Below the pieces are notes generated by a model, which was not told where the DNA came from, searched no databases, and saw nothing but the letters and a program-made list of their open reading frames with translations. This document shows positions 55,419 to 64,000 of a stretch of 64,000 nt of DNA, in pieces (within the stretch, counting starts at the first letter, position 1; every line of letters starts with the position of its first letter). Where the stretch lies: assembly GCA_918797485.1 (NCBI GenBank), contig CAKKNE010000004.1, positions 3,472,001 to 3,536,000 of the forward strand. The letters run 5' to 3'. The position numbers and the translations under genes are program-made. This stretch comes from Pelagomonas calceolata. Its lineage: Eukaryota; Sar; Pelagophyceae; Pelagomonadales; Pelagomonadaceae.

Positions 55419-55781
55419 TCCCGGCTTTCACCCCGGGACGCTCTCTTAATTTATTAGCTGTGAATTCTTGTCTCTCTCTGTGTGCCCGCGGCGACGACGA
55501 TGTCGAGGCTGAACGTAGCAGTTCGCCTTCTTACAGTAGCGAGAGCGCTCTCAGTGACGGTTAATGGGACGCGTTTTTGTGTACGTGTTGCTTCCCACCT
55601 TTTCCGGTCCATTATGCTAGCGTGATAAACGTGCTAGCCCCTGGACAACGTGTGTCAGCTGGACCAAAAAACGGGGATACACCACATATGAGAGCATAGC
55701 TTGTGCCTAGGCAATCTCAACTATTCACCCAGTGCCAGCGCTGCACCACTAGCCCTCAGCTTGCAGCTTACGCGTGCAGAC
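55419..55781. promoter_or_regulatory. tandem spacer
   Basis: A 363-bp spacer between the SGNH and GH16 genes containing copy o of the 24-bp motif; nothing else recognised. Confidence 0.4.
55616..55638 (-). promoter_or_regulatory. 24-bp motif, copy o (diverged)
   Basis: GCTAGCGTGATAAACGTGCTAGC (split: GCTAGCGTGATAAA, CGTGCTAGC). The arms are perfect and the core is changed; 143 bp upstream of 55782. Confidence 0.5.
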
Positions 55782-57596
55782 ATGGGCGATTTTGCATCCC
55801 CAGAGGCAGGCGGCGATGCGACGACGCCGCGGCGACGCAACGCCGACGAGGACGCGACGACGCCGCGGCAAGAGCCCCGCGACGTCGCCGCCCCGCCGGC
55901 GCGCGCGCGCCGACGACGAACCCACACCTTGAGCCGCTGCGCCTTCCTCCTCAGCTTGCGTGGCTGTAGTGGCGGCTGGGTCGACCCCGACACGCCGAAG
56001 CAGCACCTCAAAACGAAGAGCCTAAGACGGCCGGAAGCAGGAGAGTTCGAGCTCATATACAGTGACGAGTTCGAGGTAGCAGGCCGCACGTTCGACGACG
56101 GGCACGACCCGCGCTGGACGGCCGTCGACAAGAACGACTACACGAACATGGCCCTGCACTTTTATAAAAGTAAACACGTCACTACCAGTGGAGGCGCCTT
56201 GAACATCTCGACGAGGTACGAGCCGACGTCGTTCATGAGCGCGGAGGACAAAAAAGGTTTCGTCGAGATGCAAAAGCGCACGAAGCCCTACGCGTCGGGC
56301 CTAGTACAGGGCTGGGGCAAGTTCTGCTTCACCGGTGGGATCATGGAGGTCCGAGCTCGATTACCCGGTGCCGGCCATGTGGGGGGATTGTGGCCCGCGA
56401 TGTGGTTACTAGGTGCTCTAGCTAGAGCTACTTATGTAGGCTCGACAGATTGGATGTGGCCCTGGTCCTTCGACAAGTGCGACCGGAGCCTGCAGCCAAA
56501 ACAAGAAATTAACGCCTGCGAGCCGAATCCTCATTTCGGCCTCCATTCCAAGGAAGGTAGAGGCGCGCCGGAGATCGACCTGCTCGAGGCCATGCCCGGG
56601 TCTGGCACGCTAGGTTACGGTCTCAAAAAACCTTACTTCAGTGCATCGTATCAGGTGGCGCCGGGCAAGCCGCATGATAGACCGATCGAAGGGAAAAAAC
56701 CGCGCAAGGGCCAGTGGTACGAGAAGGGTTTGGAATATGGCAAGAACGCGACGGTCAACGCCTTCTTCTATGGGGAAGAACTGAGCCACAAGACGAAAAG
56801 AGATACGTACGTCGCGGACGCGGTGTCGGCCAACCGCCCTATCACAGACGACCACTTCCAGAACTACCACACGTATCGGCTCGAGTGGTCGACGACGGAA
56901 GGTCATAAACACCTGTCCTGGTTCCTGGATGGCGAGAAGGTCTTCCACATGCCGCCGGAAGCATTGGAGCTCACAGGAGCCAAGATGCCCGACGAGCCCA
57001 TGCACATCCTGCTGAACACGGCCGTGAGCAGTACGTGGGGCTTCCCGGCACCTTGCCCGCCGGGCTGCGCGTGCGAATGCTTCGATTGTCAAGGATCACT
57101 ACCCGACCCGGCCTGCTCGTGCGGCATGCCCGAGGGTTTATGTGCGATGCTGCCGGCCTTCTATGAGATCGACTCTGTCAGAGTCTGGCAGCAGGCTGAT
57201 GAACCTTCCCATAAAGTAGGGTGTAGTACGGACACGAGACCTACCGCGAAGTTCATCGAGGGTCATAGACATCGCTACTTCGACCCCTACAACGACGAGA
57301 CGCAACCATTGAAACCCCAGGTCCACGGCGGTGGTACTTGTACGAAAGATAAGGACTGCGGGCGGGCGTCGGCTTGTAAGGACGGTCAATGTAAGTGCCA
57401 GGGCGAGTGGACGGGCCCGCACTGTAGAGCCGCCAAGGCCTTTGACGATCACGTCTGGGAGCACCCGCCCACGCTCTCCTTCTACGGGCCCGTCGTGCCG
57501 GCGTCTTTATTGAGATTCGGGGCGCTGCTGGTTGGGGTATTGGCTTCCGTCTTCGCGCTGCACGTCGCGCAGCGCCAGAAGAAGGACCTTAGTTAG
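55782..57596 (+). CDS. GH16 KRE6/SKN1-type beta-glucan transglycosylase
   Basis: Predicted 604-aa type II membrane protein. The cytosolic N terminus is Thr/Pro/Arg-rich with repeated DATTPR; the signal anchor is near residue 50-66 (SRCAFLLSLRGCSGGW). The KRE6/SKN1 core has MEVRARLPGAGHVGGLWPAMWLLG, the GH16 catalytic EIDLLEAMPG (ExDxxE), HTYRLEWSTTEGHKHLSWFLDG and FYEIDSVRVWQQ. An EGF-like Cys module (CTKDKDCGRASACKDGQCKCQGEWTGPHC) and a C-terminal membrane helix follow. In diatoms such proteins branch chrysolaminarin (beta-1,3/1,6-glucan) at the vacuole. Codons are less GC-biased than in neighbouring genes. Confidence 0.9.
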   Translation: MGDFASPEAGGDATTPRRRNADEDATTPRQEPRDVAAPPARARRRRTHTLSRCAFLLSLRGCSGGWVDPDTPKQHLKTKSLRRPEAGEFELIYSDEFEVAGRTFDDGHDPRWTAVDKNDYTNMALHFYKSKHVTTSGGALNISTRYEPTSFMSAEDKKGFVEMQKRTKPYASGLVQGWGKFCFTGGIMEVRARLPGAGHVGGLWPAMWLLGALARATYVGSTDWMWPWSFDKCDRSLQPKQEINACEPNPHFGLHSKEGRGAPEIDLLEAMPGSGTLGYGLKKPYFSASYQVAPGKPHDRPIEGKKPRKGQWYEKGLEYGKNATVNAFFYGEELSHKTKRDTYVADAVSANRPITDDHFQNYHTYRLEWSTTEGHKHLSWFLDGEKVFHMPPEALELTGAKMPDEPMHILLNTAVSSTWGFPAPCPPGCACECFDCQGSLPDPACSCGMPEGLCAMLPAFYEIDSVRVWQQADEPSHKVGCSTDTRPTAKFIEGHRHRYFDPYNDETQPLKPQVHGGGTCTKDKDCGRASACKDGQCKCQGEWTGPHCRAAKAFDDHVWEHPPTLSFYGPVVPASLLRFGALLVGVLASVFALHVAQRQKKDLS

Positions 57597-58179
57597 TATT
57601 GCACATAAAACGTATCAATCGAAGTCACATACGCCCCCGCGGTGGCGTCCAAGGACGGAATTCCCCTTGCCGGGACGCCACCGACTGCGTGTGCGGGGAC
57701 GCGTGGAACTCGTAGTCGCGGCGATGGCGTGGCGGTGGGGTTGACGCCACGTACGCCCGCCGCGACGCCATCGCCGTGCGGGTGGGGCAGGACTACTCCC
57801 GTCGTTCCCGCGCCATCGCCGCGACACGGACGGGGGCACTGGGAGCGGACCCGCGCCGACACCGCGCCCGCAGACGTGTCCCGGAGTAAGAGGACCCGTA
57901 TGCCCGGGCCCGCGAGAGGTGCCGCGTCGAGCGGCCAAGGCTAGTACCTTCGAACTGAGGGCCGGCCGCTGCTCCAGCGCCGATGAAAATCGCAGCCGGC
58001 CGAGGCCGTTGCGGAGCCATGGATCCTACAGCTGCGTAGGAGCCTTGCGTGAGCAGCGCTCGCGCACCACCGGGCAGCCTTTCCGCCGCGGACGCCGGCA
58101 AGCCACTCTCTGCAGTGTTGCCAGGCAAGCAGCAGACGCAAAGCGCGAACGCGCAGTAAGGGGCACATCAATCAACAAG
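57597..58179. other. spacer with two strong hairpins
   Basis: A 583-bp tandem spacer. Hairpin 1 has arms GGTGGCGTCC at 57641-57650 and its complement at 57673-57682. Hairpin 2 has 16-bp arms with one mismatch at 57720-57735 and 57760-57775 (GGCGATGGCGT core). The GATGGCGT core recalls the internal stem of introners. No 24-bp motif or gene seen. Confidence 0.55.
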
Positions 58180-61100
58180 ATGGCCCACACAACAAAAAAA
58201 ATGAAGCTGAAGCGCACGATGCGCGAGGTGCTCGACGACGAGGCGTCGGCGATGAGCGTCGAAGAAGAGCTCATGAACAACGTGGTGAAGATCAATGGGG
58301 TGTGGCAGTTCCGCTCGACCCAGAAGATCTCGAAGCGCCAGAAGGAGGCCCAGGTCCAGCGCATCCAGGAAGAAAAAGCAGAGGAACAGCGCCAATTGGC
58401 GCTGCTCAAGGCGGAAGAAAGTGATGATGAGACGTCCTATCCCGAGGTGCAGCCCGAGGACCTGAACGTCGGCGAGACCTTGGTTCCGGCTCGATTGCAT
58501 CCGGACTACGAGAACTATGTGCGGTTGGCCATCGCCGGAGTAGATAGGTATGATTTGAGGATAATCATGCGCAAGGACGGCCTGGACACGGGCACCCTGA
58601 AAAGGCCGGAGAAGAAAGTCATCCTGGGCAAGAAGATGGTCGAGGCCACGGCCAAGAAGCAGAAACAAGCAGAGCTCGAGGAGACCCCTGAAGAGATCGC
58701 CGCGGCCGAGCGCAAGTTGAAAGCGGTCACGATGCGCAAAGTCACGCGCGTGAAGATGGAAGCTATTGAGTCCATACAACAGCAGCAGGTCGACCTGATG
58801 CGACTCGCTGATAAGCTCGTGGAGCACTACGGGAAGGTCTCGAATTTTGTGGGGATCGAGGCCTTTGGGGACACGGGGATTGGCTACTCCATGCAGATCG
58901 AGGACACGACGATGGTGAAAGGTATCACGGCGTTGTTGTTAGATCACGCCGCGCGCGAGGAAAAAAAGAGGAAAATCTACGCCGCGAAAGATGAAGAAGA
59001 ACTCATGGCGCTGGAGTTCGAGCTAGATAAAAAAGAAGATGATGAAGGCCACGGGAAGGATTTCACGCATGGTAGTCTCATCTACAAGTTGGAGCGCATC
59101 GCGTCGTACATGCAGTACCTCGGGTTCCTAGGTATGTTAGATGTCCCGTGGACGTCTGGTGTCAGGTTGTTCCTAGTCCAAGGCTCCTTCTTCTTGGACT
59201 CGCACATGTGGCCTTTGGTCACGGTTCATCGGTGGATCTGGGAGAGCGGCAAGGTCTACAAAGACGAGGACCATGAAAAAGCGGAGCACGACGCCTACGC
59301 TGCCGGTTTTGAGACCCAGCCTGGTGATGATCGAGCGGGCGGCGCGCCGGCTGTGGGTGGTGGTCGGGGCGGTGGCCGCGGTGGAAGATATTTGATAGGA
59401 GACTTCTACCTGATCGACTTGTACTTCTACCGTGACGTTACAAGATACTGCTATAGCTTAGCATTCTCGGCCATCCTCCTCGTGGCCTTCTTCTTCCTCT
59501 GGCAGGTCGACGACTATACCGATCCCAGGTTTACGGATCGGTGGCGGCTCATGCACATCGAGCACTGGTGGTCGTTAGGTGTTCCGAGGTCGTTCCTCTA
59601 CTTCCTAGGGTACTCTATAGTACTGGTAGTAGCACCAGCCATAGCCCTGGAGTACACGTACGGCACCGCGGGCGAAGGGTCGGAATACATCGCCGAAGGC
59701 CCGGGGAAAGAGAAAGGTGTAAATAGTGGTATGAACCGGTCCATGAAGCACGCGACGACCATGCTCGTTGCCGGTTTGTCGTTGACCGTATACGTCTGGT
59801 TCTTGTATATCTTCTTCACAACCATGATGCGCCGAGTGTTCATCGCCAAGACGAAGCATGCGAAGGCGTATTCATCAGTAGTACTGTTGAAGAACACCTT
59901 GAAGTGGAAGGCTACTCTATTATTAGTGCTAGTGTTCCTGAACTACATGCCGACGTGCTTGTATGTGTTGGGGGGCATGGTACCTGTTTATTCCTCAAAA
60001 GTCTGGGCCGAGACTCTGAAGTACGACCCCTACTACCGGGAGGCGGACTACACCATGCCGGACATGGTGCCGCCCGACTACGGGTCGAACATGAAGGATA
60101 GGTACTGGCTCAACCCCGACCCTGGTTTGGAGCCCGTCGATCCTCATATAAGGCCCTTGAATCGCTACCAGACGCGGAAGACCCAGCGGAAAGAGAATAT
60201 CTATGGCTACACGGGAGGCGGCGACGCGACGCCCTGGGAGCCCGTCAACTACGCGGGGTATCGCCACTATCCGTGTTATTATTTATCCTTCCCGCCGGAG
60301 ATCGCTTCCGAGCCGGAGTCGTCCCACCACTCGGACCAGGGCGTCGTGCGCAAGGACACGGCGATCTATGGCGGGCGGCTGCGGCCGCCCACCTTGACAG
60401 ACGACCCGGGCCTCGACATTCTGGAAGCGACGGATTCTAATGGAGAAAAGTACTGGTACGAGAACCGGCCCGAGGAGGAGAGCTTCAATCGCGACGGGAC
60501 GAAGAAACCCATCAAAAGGTGGGCCTACGACCCGCGATACCGGACGGACTGGCGGAACGAGACCGCATTGCGAAAGTATCCGACCTACGACTGGTCCCGG
60601 GCGTCGGGGCGCGCGGGCGGGCGGGATCGGGAGTTCTGGCGCTGCGTCTATAAGAAGCGCTGCAGCCACGAGTGGAAGGACTGGTGCGCGGCCAAAGAGA
60701 AGGGGCCGTCCGTCATCACGCCCATGTCGTGCCGCCCAGAACCTTTAGGATGGGCGCAGTACGAGCCGCAGGAACGCAAGCCGCACCAGTGTAATAGAAG
60801 AGTGGACTGCATGGACGTGGCTGGGGTGTTGTTATATACGACGTCTTGTCTAGCGGCCGTGTTTTATGTCCTGGGCACACCACTACTCGTGAACTACCTC
60901 ATCCAGCTCACGAGAGCGCAATTGTACGAGTGCGAGTGGTGGACGAACTACGAGACGGCCTGGCGGCGCTTCAACGTCGTTTGTGTGGAATGTGAAGCGT
61001 GGTCCATCGTCCAAGTGGTCTTGGCGGTCGGGGAGGTGTGGAAGGAGCAGGCCGTCCAGGACTTCGTGGAGTACCGGAGGAAGGGGCCCGCCTTCGTCAA

Positions 61101-64000
61101 GTGGGCGCTGGGGTGGGCCTTCTACATCATCTATTTGGTGGCCTGCTGCCCGTTTCGATGCGTCCTGAAACTCTGCTGTTCCATCGACCCCGACAAGGAG
61201 CGAAAGAAGCGCAAGTACCAGGCCATGATCTCCGACGCGTTGGATGGGCCTTCTAGAGTGGCCCGCGTCCTGAAGTCGACGGGAGCTTACGTGTTTGCCG
61301 AGGACTCGAAGGAGGACGACGTGTCGACGCTAGGCGGCGACTACGTCGACCCCTTCGCGGAAAAACCGAAGCCCGAGGGGTTCAGGCAAAAGGCCAAGTA
61401 CTACGCCGTTTGTTTTGTCACTTCCATATATAACGGCCTCGCCTTCGTGCTGTGCTGCCTGGCCAAGTGGCTCGGCGGCAAACATCTCGCCCGAGACAAG
61501 GAAGAGGACGAGGAGGAGGTCGAAGTGGACCCGAACAAGCCTTTTAGTCTGGAGGATCTCATCGACAAGGACGAGTGGGAGCCGCCGCGGACCGACGAAG
61601 GATCGATCTGGATGCGTTTTAGAGGATACAACTACAAGATCGCGGTCGCGCAGTGGTTCGACAACATCATCATGTTCGCGGTCGTGTGGTCGGTCCTCGC
61701 CCTGGACTTCATGCCCACGCGGCCCATCATGGAGGGTCTGCTCGGGCGGCACGGCGACACGGCCTACGCCGCGAAGTACTGGTTGAAGATCTACAACCGG
61801 AACAACGCTTATTTAGATATGCGGAACTACTCGGTCACCGACGCCCTGTCCATGGGGGTAGACATACCTTATGTGGGGCGCTCCGCAAATATCACGACCT
61901 GGGCCGAGAAGGAGAAGCACGCGGACTACTGGTTCGGCGACCCAGTCACGGGCGAGAGCGCGGCGTACGGCGACGACGATTTTCATGAAGGTGACCCGCG
62001 CAAGCCGGACGGGTACTGCGGCTTCGGCGGGGAGTCGAACTGCATGTTGTATTTCTCGGTCCAATGGATCGCCGGCGTCGTCTTCTGGTTCGAGGTCCAG
62101 ATCAAGTGGACGGGCTGGGGCAAGACGATGTATTTTAAGGACTACTTCAACTGGCTCGACGTCTTTTTGCTGGGCTTCTGGGTCATGAACACGCTGATGT
62201 TGGTGTTGTTCGCGGGCGGGTCGGGGGGCGGCGGCCTCGGGGCCCTCAAATCCCTAAAGGCGCTGAAGTCGCTCAAGTCGCTCAAATCCCTGAAGGCCCT
62301 GAAGTCGCTCAAGTCGCTTAAAGTACTGCGATTATTGAAATGCGCGAAGTACATCGACCCGTTGATGTACCAGATCAAGCGCTGGTTCCTGCGGTGGATC
62401 GCCGACGACAAATTGGCGTCCAAGGAACTATTAGCGAAGAAGAAGGAGACCATGTCCGAGTGGCGCGCGGAGCGGTCCCTCCCGGCGAAGATCGAGAACC
62501 TGAAGAAGGGCTTCCAGCACGCGAAGCGCGAGTACTCGGTCTGCTTCGACGAGTTCGAGCGGGATCATGAATTACAAATTACGAACTTTGAGGCCGTCGT
62601 CGACACGGCCGCTTTATCATATCTAGTGGCGCAGTTCAAGAGTAACGCGCCGTTCTGGCGCCTCGTGTTGCTGAGCGAGACGGCGGTGTTCTGCGTCATC
62701 GTGACGTGGCTGAAGGCGTCGCAGCCGCCCTGGGCGATATGTCTCGGTGGAGCTTTGGTTAGATCGTTGTACGCCTTCGCTACCTTCATGAAGAAGCCCT
62801 ACCTCTACGTGCGCGAGGGGCAGGTCGACGTGCAGACGAGGACGGTCACGATCCTCTTGATGATCTTCGGCGCCATCCTCGACAAGGATTTGCGAGATCA
62901 GCGAGGCACGAAACCCGAACACGAAGCGGCCTACGCCGAGCACAAGGCAAAATTTGCGACGGAGTCCGCGCGGACCGCGATCAACACCTGGGCGTTGTTG
63001 CTCATGGCCTTTAACTGGTTACGGTTGGCCTACCTGTGCCGCTTCCACGAGATGCTGCGGGACTTCCGGGACTTTTTAGTATTCCAGGCCGACGCGCAAG
63101 TTGTCAGTCTGTTAATCTCGTACGTGGACTGGAAGTGCTACGCCTTCGAGGACTCGAATTATGGATTGCAGATGATGCGGCAGTGGGACGCGTTAATAGA
63201 CAGACACCAGGCGACGATGTACTCCGTGCCCTGGTTATCCCCGCGACCGGCGAATTTGCTGTCCTGGTACGAGACGCTCGTGGTCATCCGGTGGGCGGCG
63301 ATCCGAGACATAAGGGTGACGACGATGCGGACGCCGACGGGGCAGTGCATCTTGCACTCGGCCATGCTGAAGGGCGAGCCCGAGGTCGTGGCGTGGTTGC
63401 TGTACAACCATCCCGAGTTACTGGCGGTCACGGACGACCAGCGCGACTCGCCCGTGATTATTTGTTTGAAGGAGCTAAGTGCTACATTACTCAGACACCA
63501 CAAGAAGCCCTCGGACAAGACGGCCTGGAAGCGCGCGAAACTAGCGGAAATTTTATTGAGCGACCAGGTCCAGCAGTTTAGGGTTCCGTGGAATTTGACG
63601 CATTTCCGGGGTCTCGGCGACATCGCCGTGCCGCTGCTGGGCGAGCTGGCCCAGCAGATGGCGCTGGCCTTCAACCTGACGCCGCCGGCGGGCTTCGTGC
63701 GCATCTCGAAGTGGCACAAGTACCCCGGCGACATTCCCAACTTCCTGGCGCAGTGCTACGTGGCTTGTCGCGATAGTGTGGATGCGCCGCGATGCGAACT
63801 GGGCGACCTGGGCCGGGTCACGTTCCAGGCCCTGATGCGCGCGCTGGAGATGCGCCAGACGACGATCACGATCTCGTCGAACTTTTTTAATTGTTATCCG
63901 ATTAGTATCGTGCGCATCGACGCTCGAGCGAATAGATTAGATTCAGAAACAGCATCGTACGCCGCGCACGCCGTGTCCCGCAATTCGGCTTTGACATATT
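58180..64000 (+). CDS. giant polytopic membrane protein with voltage-sensor-like S1-S4 (partial, runs off window)
   Basis: I translated this frame by eye from ATG 58180 to the window end: 1940 codons with no stop and no intron. Residues 1-250 are charged and helical; membrane segments cluster at about 420-605, 880-910 and 980-1010. Residues about 1155-1390 resemble a voltage-sensing domain: S1 near 1155-1178, S2/S3 with E1305, K1309 (FWFEVQIKW), N1324 and D1327 (YFNWLDVFLL), then S4 with 12 basic residues every third position from K1357 to K1390. No canonical pore follows. Later are further helices, an ankyrin-like stretch (about 1719-1745) and LRR-like sequence at the end. Family unknown. 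Confidence 0.8.
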   Translation, partial: MAHTTKKMKLKRTMREVLDDEASAMSVEEELMNNVVKINGVWQFRSTQKISKRQKEAQVQRIQEEKAEEQRQLALLKAEESDDETSYPEVQPEDLNVGETLVPARLHPDYENYVRLAIAGVDRYDLRIIMRKDGLDTGTLKRPEKKVILGKKMVEATAKKQKQAELEETPEEIAAAERKLKAVTMRKVTRVKMEAIESIQQQQVDLMRLADKLVEHYGKVSNFVGIEAFGDTGIGYSMQIEDTTMVKGITALLLDHAAREEKKRKIYAAKDEEELMALEFELDKKEDDEGHGKDFTHGSLIYKLERIASYMQYLGFLGMLDVPWTSGVRLFLVQGSFFLDSHMWPLVTVHRWIWESGKVYKDEDHEKAEHDAYAAGFETQPGDDRAGGAPAVGGGRGGGRGGRYLIGDFYLIDLYFYRDVTRYCYSLAFSAILLVAFFFLWQVDDYTDPRFTDRWRLMHIEHWWSLGVPRSFLYFLGYSIVLVVAPAIALEYTYGTAGEGSEYIAEGPGKEKGVNSGMNRSMKHATTMLVAGLSLTVYVWFLYIFFTTMMRRVFIAKTKHAKAYSSVVLLKNTLKWKATLLLVLVFLNYMPTCLYVLGGMVPVYSSKVWAETLKYDPYYREADYTMPDMVPPDYGSNMKDRYWLNPDPGLEPVDPHIRPLNRYQTRKTQRKENIYGYTGGGDATPWEPVNYAGYRHYPCYYLSFPPEIASEPESSHHSDQGVVRKDTAIYGGRLRPPTLTDDPGLDILEATDSNGEKYWYENRPEEESFNRDGTKKPIKRWAYDPRYRTDWRNETALRKYPTYDWSRASGRAGGRDREFWRCVYKKRCSHEWKDWCAAKEKGPSVITPMSCRPEPLGWAQYEPQERKPHQCNRRVDCMDVAGVLLYTTSCLAAVFYVLGTPLLVNYLIQLTRAQLYECEWWTNYETAWRRFNVVCVECEAWSIVQVVLAVGEVWKEQAVQDFVEYRRKGPAFVKWALGWAFYIIYLVACCPFRCVLKLCCSIDPDKERKKRKYQAMISDALDGPSRVARVLKSTGAYVFAEDSKEDDVSTLGGDYVDPFAEKPKPEGFRQKAKYYAVCFVTSIYNGLAFVLCCLAKWLGGKHLARDKEEDEEEVEVDPNKPFSLEDLIDKDEWEPPRTDEGSIWMRFRGYNYKIAVAQWFDNIIMFAVVWSVLALDFMPTRPIMEGLLGRHGDTAYAAKYWLKIYNRNNAYLDMRNYSVTDALSMGVDIPYVGRSANITTWAEKEKHADYWFGDPVTGESAAYGDDDFHEGDPRKPDGYCGFGGESNCMLYFSVQWIAGVVFWFEVQIKWTGWGKTMYFKDYFNWLDVFLLGFWVMNTLMLVLFAGGSGGGGLGALKSLKALKSLKSLKSLKALKSLKSLKVLRLLKCAKYIDPLMYQIKRWFLRWIADDKLASKELLAKKKETMSEWRAERSLPAKIENLKKGFQHAKREYSVCFDEFERDHELQITNFEAVVDTAALSYLVAQFKSNAPFWRLVLLSETAVFCVIVTWLKASQPPWAICLGGALVRSLYAFATFMKKPYLYVREGQVDVQTRTVTILLMIFGAILDKDLRDQRGTKPEHEAAYAEHKAKFATESARTAINTWALLLMAFNWLRLAYLCRFHEMLRDFRDFLVFQADAQVVSLLISYVDWKCYAFEDSNYGLQMMRQWDALIDRHQATMYSVPWLSPRPANLLSWYETLVVIRWAAIRDIRVTTMRTPTGQCILHSAMLKGEPEVVAWLLYNHPELLAVTDDQRDSPVIICLKELSATLLRHHKKPSDKTAWKRAKLAEILLSDQVQQFRVPWNLTHFRGLGDIAVPLLGELAQQMALAFNLTPPAGFVRISKWHKYPGDIPNFLAQCYVACRDSVDAPRCELGDLGRVTFQALMRALEMRQTTITISSNFFNCYPISIVRIDARANRLDSETASYAAHAVSRNSALTY
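62248..62349 (+). repeat. near-perfect Lys-x-Leu nonanucleotide-type repeat encoding an S4-like helix
   Basis: Codons read as 11 triplets of Lys-Ser/Ala-Leu type (plus one Arg) and a final Lys, giving basic residues at 1357, 1360, 1363 and so on to 1390. At the DNA level AAGTCGCTC-type 9-mers recur with synonymous changes (AAA/AAG, TCC/TCG, CTA/CTC/CTG/CTT), so the protein pattern is more regular than the DNA. Confidence 0.9.

Noticed and set aside
3979-55781. The 24-bp repeats as a CRISPR array or bacterial terminators
   Set aside because: Copies are single, kilobases apart, in both orientations, and always upstream of genes; no spacer structure or U-tract.
62248-62349. Lys-Ser-Leu run as a simple minisatellite slip
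   Set aside because: Synonymous codon variety and perfect placement after an S3-like helix favour a functional S4-like segment, although slippage may have started it.
1-64000. tRNA, rRNA, riboswitch or selenocysteine elements
   Set aside because: None could be recognised by eye; a covariance-model search would be needed to exclude small RNAs.

Overview
This window is nuclear DNA of a GC-rich, gene-dense photosynthetic stramenopile, most likely a pelagophyte close to Aureococcus or Pelagomonas. The main evidence is: a nuclear sigma-70 factor and a lumenal FKBP with plastid-targeting leaders; a KRE6-type GH16 transglycosylase (chrysolaminarin type); very high GC3 in most genes; and introns that are visibly short inverted-repeat transposons flanked by 8-bp duplications (introner elements, a class known from Aureococcus and Micromonas). 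The species is an inference, because no database could be searched. About 37 protein genes are supported. No tRNA, rRNA or CRISPR array was recognised. || Layout. 0.1-9 kb: secretory and surface-carbohydrate genes (FkbM methyltransferase, two GT61-like glycosyltransferases, PIG-S, a GH28-like protein, a type II membrane protein). 9-16 kb: a cyclic-nucleotide-binding protein interrupted by four introners, a Cys-rich unknown, and a gene-poor stretch. 16-26.6 kb: M28 ER peptidase, DUF285-repeat surface protein, WD40 protein, secreted unknown, plastid sigma factor, ketoacyl-ACP synthase. 26.9-37 kb: leader-bearing deubiquitinase, Rab GDI, MJ1316-domain protein, NMD3, alpha/beta hydrolase, lumenal FKBP, MTA/SAH nucleosidase. 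37-46 kb: TPR-PA-HECT ligase, small plastid membrane protein, M3 oligopeptidase, kelch protein. 46-58 kb: tandem GH28 polygalacturonases, TVP15, POT transporter, EF-hand protein, SGNH hydrolase, GH16/KRE6. 58.2 kb to the right edge: one uninterrupted 5.8-kb reading frame for a giant membrane protein whose voltage-sensor-like S1-S4 carries an S4 with 12 basic residues in strict every-third-residue register; it runs off the window. || Genome-scale patterns. (1) Ten introns carry recognisable duplicated target sites. In each, removing the upstream 8-bp copy plus the element restores the reading frame, with AG supplied by the element and GT or GC supplied by the target-site copy. Four further introns look like decayed copies. 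(2) A 21-25-bp quasi-palindrome, consensus GCTAGTGTCTTACA-N2-CCGCTAGC, occurs in 15 of 24 divergent or tandem spacers, about 60-215 bp upstream of a start codon. It is in none of the ten convergent spacers and I noticed none in exons. (3) All ten convergent gene pairs have stop codons only 9-83 bp apart. (4) A second repeat with a GGGC-GGA-GCCC hairpin lies just downstream of three plus-strand genes. Patterns 1 and 2 and the voltage-sensor protein are the most interesting content.
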